Positions 45,601 to 54,679 of a stretch of DNA of 64,000 bases are shown here, in pieces (position 1 is the stretch's first letter; every line of letters starts with the position of its first letter). The notes beneath the pieces are model-generated. The model searched no databases. It was not told the origin of the DNA and worked only from the letters and a program-made list of their open reading frames with translations. The position numbers were made by a program, and so were the translations under genes. Source of the DNA: Pisaster brevispinus (lineage: Eukaryota; Echinodermata; Asteroidea; Forcipulatida; Asteriidae); NCBI GenBank assembly GCA_023634235.1, contig JAMKCF010000014.1:1426001-1490000 (forward strand), given 5' to 3'.

Positions 45601-48208
45601 GGGAAGACATCAGGGCCCGATTTCATGGCTCTGCTTACCGCCGAATTCTGCGCTTACGGTCACCATTCTCCGCTTACTTTTCAAGCTCCAATTTTCTGCG
45701 CTAGCTGTGTAAGCGAAGAGTGCCTTTAACGTAGAGTATGCTCGTGCACAAGCAAAAATTCCCTGCATACCCGTGAAATACGCTTGACGTAAGCGCGGAA
45801 TTCCCTGCTTCCGTGTTCTTTGCTTACGGTAAGCAGAGCCATAAAATTGGGCCCAGATGTTGGGGTGTCAATAGACCTTTGCACTGACGTCTCATGCATC
45901 TGTTGTCAGCCCACGGTCTGCTATCCGACCCCAGAACTCCACAAAATTCCTCAAAGGTGAATTGGTCCACGTTTTTTCATGTTCTTGATTTAAACAAATT
46001 TATGTTAAGTTTTGTTGTTGTTTTTTTTTGCGTCTACAGCTTCCCCTTATACAGTCGCGGTAAGGAACGTTTCCAGTTCAACTACGCTCTGTACCTTCTC
46101 AATCGGAACATCGCTCAACTCAGGTTTGCCATGGGAGTACAGACCACTGACCTCAGAGCCACTCTTCCTAACCTCAAGACTCTACTGGAACTCAAGTGGG
46201 GAATTAAAAAGTAAGGTGCACCTTCGGGAAAACATTCGCAGTATTTCTTGGGCAATCATACACAAATTTACTTACAGTGCCATGCATTAAATGCCAAGTA
46301 ATTAACCACTAGTTCGGTTACTCAACACCAAAACGGTTGGACTCTGATTATGGTGGTGTGTTTGTTCTCATAATTGATTCACTAGGATCCTTCCTCACTC
46401 TAACAAAATCCAACAACACGTGGTAACTCAACACCAAACGGTTGGACTCTGATTATGGTGGTGTGTTTGTTCTCATAATTGATTCACTAGGATCCTTCCT
46501 CACTCTAACAAAATCCAACAAACCATATGGTGACTCAACACCAAATTGTTGGACTCTGATTATGGTGGTGTGCCTGTTCCCATGAGTGATTTACTAGGAT
46601 CCTTTCTCACTCTACAAAATCCAACCACCTGTGGTAATAATCAACACCAAATTGTTGGACTCTTGATTATGGTGGTGGTATTCCTGATCCCATGTAAAGC
46701 ATAATCAGTTATAACTAGTGCAGTCCTCAGTCCTAACAGGTATAAACAAATCATGCGGTTGGGTTTTGATGGTTTAGGGGTGGTTTTGGCTAGCAATAAA
46801 CACTCTGTGTACACATTTTATGAAATAAAGATTCATTTATATTGAGCATCAAAACTTCTTTAATGTATGGTTTGTTTGACATCCTCTCAGCAGTACCGAC
46901 AACATGATATACCAGTCACCAAGAAGCCCGCGCCAGCAGGGTCCGTCCTCGTCACAGCCACAACAGAGGATAACATCTGCCAACACCCAACCTTACCCCG
47001 TCCAAGCACCCCCTGTCTACAGCCAAGTAGATGCCTCAAGGCATGAGACAGTACCCAACACTCCACCGCCCTTGTACCACCAACCTGTCGCGGGGGAAAC
47101 CCCTCCTGATTCGCCATTTGTTGAGCTCAACAGTCCGTTTGAGGATTTGACTCTGGAGACAGAGCCAACACCAACTCTTCCAATACCTATTCCAAGTGTT
47201 GACATGGCAGCGAAGGATATTGAAGCCAAACAGGCCAAGCTTGTGAATCGCCGTAATGGCACGACAGTGCAAACCACTGCTTTGGTAGAACCACAAAGAA
47301 ACACGCAAAGAAACACGCCCGACTTAGAGGAGTCTTTGAGCGATGTCGACAGCACAGGAACTCTCCAGCCCAGACCATCGAGTGAAACCTATCAGATGCA
47401 GCAGAGTAGCTGGCCAACAGATCAGTCTGCCGACGAAGACAACGATGTCAGTAGAACAGTAGAGAACTCTTTGGATGTTGACCAAACGCAAATGGAGAAG
47501 TCCCTAGAGGTGTTTACATTGTCACTAGGAGATCAAGAGAATGTTCTGGAAGCTCATCAAGGTGGCTTGCAGATCACCTCACTTGAACTCTCGCCAGACG
47601 ATGAAGGAGATTCGATAGCCTTACCAAAGTTTGTACCATCAGGCCAGCTTAATGTTTCAGAGCAGTCAACATCAGACCCAGCAGACCAACCTCCCACTGA
47701 TAACAAACAAGGTGACTCATCCAGTATGAACAGCAACCACAACTCAACTTCAGACAGCCTCCATGATTTTAAAACTGCTACAAACCCCGAAACTAAACGG
47801 GCCTCACCTGACGGTGACAGCATAAATTTAACCCAAACTCATGCACAAAGCATTGCCTCTTCGACACTTGCAGAACCAAATTCAAAACTTAACTCGGCAC
47901 ACCACATGCACAGTCTCAGTCAATCGCCTAAAAATAGTTTTGTAGAAGTGTTGAATTGTGACGAGAAAGTCACAAATCCACACGATAACGATCGTCGTAT
48001 GAGCACAGAACGAGCTTCCGCTAACCGGTCCCCTGTACAGATTCCACAAAAGGAGCCCGTCCATACTGGTTATTCAACAGAAACGGATCCCGTTTACCAG
48101 TTTGATGACCTTGGGAGTCGTACGGAGGCCCTCGCCAGGCATGAGAGCTTCTCAAGTTTCAAGAAGGCATCCAGTCCGGCTAAAGCGCGCAAGTTTGGGA
48201 AAACATGA
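33668..48208 (+). CDS. uvrag: UVRAG, Beclin-1/VPS34 complex subunit, 14-exon model
   Basis: Firm exons: 35881-36013, 36571-36605, 37428-37491, 38182-38270, 38931-39017, 39952-40043, 41058-41163, 42793-42919, 44130-44214, 44953-45101, 45378-45543, 46040-46210 and 46891-48208; with candidate exon 1 the product is 879 aa. Every phase closes. Residues 7-172 match the N-terminal C2 region ([53 protein letters not shown]). Residues 173-280 are a heptad-rich coiled coil ([13 protein letters not shown]). Residues 280-440 match the conserved UVRAG/Vps38-type domain ([59 protein letters not shown]). Exon 14 encodes about 438 Ser/Thr/Gln/Pro-rich residues that look disordered, making the protein longer than the roughly 700-residue vertebrate form. 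UVRAG acts in autophagy and endosomal traffic through class III PI3-kinase. A polyadenylation signal AATAAA lies at 48254. Confidence 0.92.
34402..35482. mobile_element. TA-flanked inverted-repeat element in UVRAG intron 1
   Basis: The left end reads CAGTCATTTGACCAGTTCGG after TA (34400-34401). The right end, read on the minus strand from 35482, begins CAGTCATTTGACCAGTTCGG and is followed by TA (35483-35484). The terminal word GACCAGTTCGGGATCAC recurs inside: a plus-strand variant near 34594 and minus-strand copies near 35055 and 35439, besides the two ends. No transposase ORF is visible, so it is non-autonomous. TA duplication and a CAGT terminus fit Tc1/mariner-like mobilisation. Confidence 0.75.
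38512..38645 (+). mobile_element. tRNA-derived SINE family A, copy in UVRAG intron 5
   Basis: The head GGCTGGATAGCTCAGTTGGT contains a tRNA A box, and GTTGGTTCACGTCCCGCTCC holds a B box with one change. GGCTGGA and TCCAGTC could pair like an acceptor stem. The tail is CAATTTTTCTTTGCTGAAAC. A leader ATTGACTAATAGGGCCACCG is shared with other copies, so this is a SINE rather than a functional tRNA gene. Confidence 0.85.
38692..38890 (+). mobile_element. tRNA-derived SINE (class II head), UVRAG intron 5
   Basis: It contains CCAGTGGACTGAAGCTCTGG, a B-box-like GGTTCGAGTCC, and AAGCAAGACACTTGACCATT, followed by AGACATAAAGCTGT. The same order of blocks is found at 40185-40450 and 60630-60960. Confidence 0.7.
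39340..39480 (+). mobile_element. SINE-like fragment in UVRAG intron 6
   Basis: A B-box-like GGTTTGATTCCCGCC is followed by ATGTGGATTGGGTTTTCAGT and a TTGGGTTTTCTC phrase, similar in order to the element at 28310-28582. The head is not clear. Confidence 0.4.
40185..40450 (+). mobile_element. tRNA-derived SINE (class II head), UVRAG intron 7
   Basis: The head CATGGCCGAGCGGTCAAGCA is a clear class II tRNA A-box region. The B-box region is GGTCCGAGTCC. The body has AGACACTTAACCAATGTTAC and GGATGGGACATAAAGCTGTC, matching the copies at 38692 and 60630. Confidence 0.75.
40687..40713. repeat. Poly-G tract
   Basis: GGGGCGGCGG is followed by about 16 further G residues, within UVRAG intron 7. Such tracts recur in the window (16564, 32843, 50705, 53020, 63779) and their lengths are unreliable. 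Confidence 0.85.
41982..42382. mobile_element. Hairpin MITE-like element in UVRAG intron 8
   Basis: TTTAAAGG at the left and CCTTTAAA at the right form short inverted ends. Near the centre is a perfect palindrome: arms CTGAGAAACGTTACTG (42157-42172) and its exact complement (42174-42189) around one base. The phrase GATATCTCAAAAACGCGACC and then TTCACAGGTTAG resembles the right half of MITEs I associate with echinoderm genomes. That family link is from memory and unverified. Confidence 0.55.
42490..42660 (+). mobile_element. SINE 3' tail in UVRAG intron 8
   Basis: TTTACAGGTTTCCTCAGGCT and GCTACAGTGATTAAGTTCAC match the tail of the longer SINE at 60630-60960. The tRNA-like head is absent. Confidence 0.6.
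43020..43115 (+). repeat. Dispersed repeat, copy 1 (inverted relative to 60428-60517)
   Basis: TTTTACAGTGGACCACAGGC, GAGGCCAGTGATTTTAGC and GGGCCAGTAAACTCATG match the reverse complement of 60428-60517 with a few changes. The family is not identified. Confidence 0.7.
43318..43440 (+). mobile_element. tRNA-derived SINE family A, copy in UVRAG intron 9
   Basis: It has the same head as the copy at 38512 (GGCTGGATAGCTCAGTTGGT), then CGGTACGTTAATCCGGAGGT. A short deletion removes part of the B-box region, leaving GTTGGTCCAGTCAATTTTTT. Confidence 0.85.
43769..43999. mobile_element. GGGCCC-family MITE, copy in UVRAG intron 9
   Basis: The left end TGGGCCTAAGTTCATGGCTC and the right end CTTAGAGCCATGACATTGGGC are imperfect inverted repeats of each other. 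The body matches the copy at 45613-45854, for example GCTAGCTGTGTAAGC and GCTTGACGTAAGC. Confidence 0.75.
45118..45317. mobile_element. Head-to-head pair of SINE family A copies filling UVRAG intron 11
   Basis: 45118-45221 is a minus-strand copy (GGATTTGAACCAACAACCTC, AACTGAGCTATGTAGCCCTA), and 45230-45317 is a diverged plus-strand copy (GATAGCTGTTGGTAGAGCGT, GTTGGTTCAAATTCTGCTCC). The intron is only 276 bp (45102-45377), so the inverted pair makes up most of it and could fold into a long hairpin in the pre-mRNA. Confidence 0.8.
45613..45854. mobile_element. GGGCCC-family MITE, copy in UVRAG intron 12
   Basis: The ends are inverted repeats: GGGCCCGATTTCATGGCTCT at the left, and reading inward from the right GGGCCCAATTTTATGGCTCT, both continuing with GCTTACCG. 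The 242-bp length and lack of coding capacity fit a MITE. No clear target-site duplication is seen. Confidence 0.85.
46319..46680. repeat. Tandem 106-107-bp repeat in UVRAG intron 13
   Basis: CTCAACACCAAA-type starts occur at 46321, 46427, 46534 and about 46641, each followed by GTTGGACTCTGATTATGGTG. The later copies are more diverged and the last is partial. Confidence 0.9.
46891..46896 (+). promoter_or_regulatory. NAGNAG tandem splice acceptor of UVRAG exon 14
   Basis: The sequence CTCTCAGCAGTACC gives two acceptors three bases apart. Use of the first yields Asn-Ser-Thr at the junction, and use of the second yields Asn-Thr. Both keep frame, so isoforms differing by one serine are possible. 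Which site is used cannot be read from sequence. Confidence 0.6.
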
Positions 48209-50108
48209 AATCCCGACCAAACTATTTTTACAATTTGTTGCAAGCAAAGAGCTAATAAAACTCTAGGGGAGGACCATTTCCCTCGGGAACAAAAACTAGA
48301 TAAATATATTTACGTGGTAAGTATTATATTCATTTACTCTCCTGCAGCCTGTATTTTAATCTTATAACTCATTTACGTGGAGCCTCGTTTTAAGAATCTG
48401 TTTTTACATCACTCATATTTTGCACCGTTTTAATTATCAAATACATAAGGTACATCAGTCAGGGCATTGTACCGTGTTAACTTGTGTTCAAAATGTATCA
48501 AGATAATTTATCAAAAAGCTCACCCATGAGTTAACTACAAATACTAAAATGGGCTCTCTTGGAAAATGGTTGGCAAATAATGCAAAGTTTTAGAAACCTC
48601 ATGATAAGAAACATGAAATCATCAATAAGGCTTACAGAAAGGATGTAAGAGAACATTGTGTGTGTTCGTTTTAAAGCAAATTCATGAATGCCGCCATTTT
48701 AGCTGATGACATTTGACCTTATTTGTGAACTACTTCCCCTGATTCCTATGTTTAGGGCAAATTTTGACCTGGGAATGACCTGTTTTGTCTAGCATTGTAT
48801 TAATGAAAGTTTCATGCAATCATCAACAGATCTGAAATTCTGTTCCTAAAGAATATAGACCACTTTTCTTGGCCCTTTCTACTAATGGACAAAATCTGGT
48901 GTAAACTGTTTTCTCTCTTAGCCTTCCAGAAAGCCCTGACCAAGGTCGTGTAGTGAACATTTTCCCTTGGATAGCGTCACAATTAAAATGCCACACAAAA
49001 TGTATCAGATGCTGCTCAGATTTCATCATTTGATACTCAGTATTAGCAATCCAGTGTGCACAAAACATGTTCAGTTTAAATATTTTGCTGTGCAAAAATT
49101 GCTGGACGAAAATCGTGTCCCTGCCACTACATTTTGTTCTAAGTATTATTAAGGGCTGTTTAATTAGACCGCAAAGTGGACCGTAAATGTGAAAGTTCAA
49201 TGGCAAATCTTTGTTACCAAATGTTTGTTGTCGATGGGGCAGATGATTATGTGCAATCGATTAGTATTAGGTTTTTTAAATATTTGTATAATGCCCTTCA
49301 AATTACACATTACACATAGGTAAAAGGCCAATTGCACCATCCGCTGTGATATCACAAAGAGCTAAGATGAATCCTAAGATGTTTATTAATCATAACTGAT
49401 GTCACAATGACAAATCACTGTATAACTTTTTTCTAAAAACATATCTTTTAGTAAGAGAAGATTGCTTTGTGACATTGACCTCTTTCTGCAGACTTTACAG
49501 CAGTCTGGGAAACAAATCTTATTTCTCAAAGGGGAGATTTACAAAATTTGTGAATTTTTAAGATGAATCCTCAAGTTCTCCTTGTGGTTTGTGTAGTTTA
49601 GTAACTGGCCATAAGTATGAATAGATTCTAACAGAGGTCATCTTTATGAGCGGCTTGTGTTTTTTGCTTTGAGCTGCTCAAACCATATTCTGGTAAGCAA
49701 AATTGTTTTGTGCTTGTTACTTTCCGTGCTTAGGGTAGGGTTATTGATTGGTCAATACTCAAAAAAATAATGACCGTAAAAACTTTCTTGGTAAGAAGCA
49801 CTGCTGCTGGGGATAACTATTTGAGAAAGGATTCCCTTCGAAGTAATATGGTTTGGATAATTTCCACCCCAAAACTCTTGCATCTGAGAGACTTATGCAT
49901 GAATCATTGCTCAGATGTACAATGTATGAGGGTTGGTATCCGTTCGTGAATGCTGTGGCCAGTGATGCGGTTGGTACCCGTTGCCACCTCGCTAAACAAG
50001 GATGGATTCAACGTTCTTGTGGAAATACCATAACAGTTTTTGCTGTTTTCTCAGCAAGTAGACACTGTACTCAGCTGAAACGTTCAGTTGTGACTTTTAT
50101 TGTATCTG
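48209..50108. other. UVRAG 3' flank
   Basis: AATAAA at 48254-48259, 46 bases after the stop, is a good polyadenylation signal; later signals could extend the UTR. 49650-49735 has phrases such as TTCTGGTAAGCAAAATTG reminiscent of the MITE at 17350. No gene is recognised. Confidence 0.5.
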
Positions 50109-50559
50109 TCTTTATAATGTTGCCTATAAATCAGCATTAGGTTGACAAAAACCAATCTGTGACCCTATCTTTAAGCAGACAGCTTTGATTTTCTTATTTA
50201 ATCAAGTCTAAGTTATGTTAACTGATAAAATAGTTTTGCTCGGCAATTCATTTTGAATGTATGTGCTATTCACAGCCCTGTATGATTTGAGGGTGTTATT
50301 TTTGTAAACTTCAAAGACTAAAAAGTAAATTTTATGACTTTACATGTACATAATTGGTACATGTATGTATTTCTTTGAAGATTATTGTATGTTCAAATTT
50401 TACGCTTTGTGTTCAAATGTTATCGAAATGACTCAAGCTAGAATCAACTGTGCAGTTTGAATGAATTTGACAAAGTGGAATTGTTGTACTGGGTTTTACC
50501 ACTCACTCATTTGTGATGAGCACTGTAAAGGTTTACTCAGAACAAAGTGACACTACTCA

Positions 50560-50625
50560 TGTGGATTTCCAGCTCACGGCCTGCCATTCTAGAGCAGACT
50601 GTCTTAATCACTAGACCACTGAGTG
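50560..50625 (-). mobile_element. tRNA-like SINE fragment in the 2.3-kb unit
   Basis: On the minus strand GTGGTCTAGTGATTAAGACA resembles the A-box region of Glu/Asp-type tRNAs. A second copy lies at 52877-52942 because the whole unit is duplicated. Confidence 0.45.
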
Positions 50626-50690
50626 TGCCCAGTGATCAGTGATGAGAGCTCTTTATTTTACCTTTTTTTATTCTGCAAGACTGGGGTGGC

Positions 50691-50721
<31 letters not shown>

Positions 50722-51827
50722 GCACGAAATAAACAGTGCTTGCTACACATGGGTGTTTGGTAAAAACAAAAATACTGTTTGTTTTTTTATCCCAAAACCT
50801 TATAACATGGAATTGTGTCCTTCCTTTTAAAATTTAAAAGAGCACATTATTGTAAATGTATTATCAAGGATTATTTGATTATTTTGACATCATTTGGAAT
50901 CCACATTTCATAAACGGTGGTTAGTAATAGGGCGGTACAGCTGTGGGTTTGGATTTTCATCCAGTTTTTCGTTTTTAAAGACATTTTTATCATTCCAATC
51001 TTACTGGTTTCAGAGAACAATAATAGAGGGACGCCAAGGTCAGATTAAGTTTTGTAATCCACTCATTTTCCCACTAAGTCCTTTTGAAATTGGAAGAAAC
51101 ATTACAAGTTTCTAACCTCAGGTCAAGCGATGTAACTACTGTGTTTGATACACTTCAAATGCAATTTTTGTCAGAAAAGCCAAAAACTTGTCTTTAAAAT
51201 GTATGTTCTGTAAAAGATTTTCAAGAGAGTTTTTAGTTCACTCCTGAATTTTGATGATATTTGATCAAAACATTGAATTTAAACCTTTTGACTGGCGCAA
51301 AAATTGTCCTCTGGACATGCTGGAATGTACAACCCAGTTGTTTTTTATGATGCCATGTTTCAAATGTCACTCTGAATGAGTATACAATAAAATGGCATTT
51401 TACACAATTTTAATGCAAGGTTAGAGACCTGTAATTTTGTCCCCACTTTCATCAGGTCTCCCCCATTGGAAAATAAGTGCCGCACAAAACTTGACCTTGT
51501 AGTCCCTCTTTAAAGTTGATTTTGTTTTTGCTTTTGTTGAAGGCTTGTACATGTATTTTATCATGGATTATTGACAAGCGCTACAGCGTTGGTTTGGGGT
51601 AGACTGCATTCTCCATATCTGTTTGGAAGCAACAACCATGGGGGTCAATATTTCTGGAACATTTGGTTGAGATGCATTCTTCAAAAGATGAGCCGGAAAA
51701 TAGATTCCTGCTTCGAGATGAAATTAAATTCCAAACATAAAATCTTTTTTGAAAAAAAGTGTATTTGCATTAAGTTAAGATGATTTTGTCATTCATTGTG
51801 GCATGCCAAAATGGGTGACCTTTGCCA

Positions 51828-52013
51828 AGGCCTGTGATTTTATTGAGCTGCTAAAGTACAAAAGGTCTCTGGACGCAGCCAAATTACCAGAATAAGGTTA
51901 CCAGCTAAAATATCATTCATCAGGCACTGTTGTGCGACTGGTTTCCTGCTCAGTTGTGCTCTGCATGAGTAAGCAGTATTATCTGCTAAGCAGCTCTTAA
52001 GTATTGGGTCCAG
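51828..52013. mobile_element. Decayed MITE of the GGGCCC type in unit copy 1
   Basis: Left AGGCCTGTGATTTTATTGAG and right TAAGCAGCTCTTAAGTATTG then GGGTCCAG are imperfect inverted ends like those at 45613-45854. The duplicate lies at 54141-54326. Confidence 0.5.
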
Positions 52014-54140
52014 TAGAATCATGTCAGGAACTTTTCAAAAGTGTTAAGTTGAATTATTGAATTTTGCTTAGTTATGCTTAAAACCCAGTGAAAATCGAAA
52101 CTACTGAATCACACTTATTAGTACATGTTACTCTGTTTTATTCACTCGCGTATTGATTCATGATGCTTTATTTTATAATTTTGTTATTTTGCAATTCTTC
52201 CATTATTTTTTAAGCCGCACTGGACTCGGTAAAGAACAACAAACTTTATGATTAAATTGAAATTTATTCTGTACAAGAGGTCATCTTACAACACAAGTAG
52301 TTACTTTCTAAATTGGTTGCCCCTTTTGTTTGTTACCAAATTCTAGTAAAATCTGCAAAACACGCAAGGCTTACCCCTTGTGTTTTTTTCCAATTTTAGA
52401 GCTAAATTTGATTAAAATGCAAGGCTCTTTATAATGTTGCCTATAAATCAGCATTAGGTTGACAAAAACCAATCTGTGACCCTATCTTTAAGCAGACAGC
52501 TTTGATTTTCTTATTTAATCAAGTCTAAGTTATGTTAACTGATAAAATAGTTTTGCTCGGCAATTCATTTTGAATGTATGTGCTATTCACAGCCCTGTAT
52601 GATTTGAGGGTGTTATTTTTGTAAACTTCAAAGACTAAAAAGTAAATTTTATGACTTTACATGTACATAATTGGTACATGTATGTATTTCTTTGAAGATT
52701 ATTGTATGTTCAAATTTTACGCTTTGTGTTCAAATGTTATCGAAATGACTCAAGCTAGAATCAACTGTGCAGTTTGAATGAATTTGACAAAGTGGAATTG
52801 TTGTACTGGGTTTTACCACTCACTCATTTGTGATGAGCACTGTAAAGGTTTACTCAGAACAAAGTGACACTACTCATGTGGATTTCCAGCTCACGGCCTG
52901 CCATTCTAGAGCAGACTGTCTTAATCACTAGACCACTGAGTGTGCCCAGTGATCAGTGATGAGAGCTCTTTATTTTACCTTTTTTTATTCTGCAAGACTG
53001 GGGTGGCGTGTGTGTGTGTGTGGGGGGGGGGGGGGGCACGAAATAAACAGTGCTTGCTACACATGGGTGTTTGGTAAAAACAAAAATACTGTTTGTTTTT
53101 TTATCCCAAAACCTTATAACATGGAATTGTGTCCTTCCTTTTAAAATTTAAAAGAGCACATTATTGTAAATGTATTATCAAGGATTATTTGATTATTTTG
53201 ACATCATTTGGAATCCACATTTCATAAACGGTGGTTAGTAATAGGGCGGTACAGCTGTGGGTTTGGATTTTCATCCAGTTTTTCGTTTTTAAAGACATTT
53301 TTATCATTCCAATCTTACTGGTTTCAGAGAACAATAATAGAGGGACGCCAAGGTCAGATTAAGTTTTGTAATCCACTCATTTTCCCACTAAGTCCTTTTG
53401 AAATTGGAAGAAACATTTCAAGTTTCTAACCTCAGGTCAAGCGATGTAACTACTGTGTTTGATACACTTCAAATGCAATTTTTGTCAGAAAAGCCAAAAA
53501 CTTGTCTTTAAAATGTATGTTCTGTAAAAGATTTTCAAGAGAGTTTTTAGTTCACTCCTGAATTTTGATGATATTTGATCAAAACATTGAATTTAAACCT
53601 TTTGACTGGCGCAAAAATTGTCCTCTGGACATGCTGGAATGTACAACCCAGTTGTTTTTTATGATGCCATGTTTCAAATGTCACTCTGAATGAGTATACA
53701 ATAAAATGGCATTTTACACAATTTTAATGCAAGGTTAGAGACCTGTAATTTTGTCCCCACTTTCATCAGGTCTCCCCCATTGGAAAATAAGTGCCGCACA
53801 AAACTTGACCTTGTAGTCCCTCTTGAAATTGATTTTGTTTTTGCTTTTGTTGAAGGCTTGTACATGTATTTTATCATGGATTATTGACAAGCGCTACAGC
53901 GTTGGTTTGGGGTAGACTGCATTCTCCATATCTGTTTGGAAGCAACAACCATGGGGGTCAACATTTCTGGAACATTTGTTTGAGATGCACTCTTCAAAAG
54001 ATGAGCCGGAAAATAGATTCCTGCTTCGAGATGAAATTAAATTCCAAACATAAAATCTTTTTTGAAAAAAAGTGTATTTGCATTAAGTTAAGATGATTTT
54101 GTCATTCATTGTGGCATGCCAAAATGGGTGACCTTTGCCA

Positions 54141-54326
54141 AGGCCTGTGATTTTATTGAGCTGCTAAAGTACAAAAGGTCTCTGGACACAGCCAAATTAC
54201 CAGAATAAGGTTACCAGCTAAAATATCATTCATCAGGCACTGTCGTGCGACTGGTTTCCTGCTCAGTTGTGCTCTGCATGAGTAAGCAGTATTATCTGCT
54301 AAGCAGCTCTTAAGTATTGGGTCCAG
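54141..54326. mobile_element. Decayed MITE of the GGGCCC type in unit copy 2
   Basis: This is a duplicate of 51828-52013, carried by the 2.3-kb tandem duplication. Confidence 0.5.
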
Positions 54327-54679
54327 TAGAATCATGTCAGGAACTTTTCAAAAGTGTTAAGTTGAATTATTGAATTTTGCTTAGTTATGCTTAAAACCCA
54401 GTGAAAATCGAAACTACTGAATCACACTTATTAGTACATGTTACTCTGTTTTATTCACTCGCGTATTGATTCATGATGCTTTATTTTATAATTTTGTTAT
54501 TTTGCAATTCTTCCATTAATTTTTAAGCCGCACTGGACTCGGTAAAGAACAACAAACTTTATGATTAAATTGAAATTTATTCTGTACAAGAGGTCATCTT
54601 ACAATACAAGTAGTTACTTTCTAAATTGGTTGCCCCTTTTGTTTGTTACCAAATTCTAGTAAAATCTGCAAAACACGCA

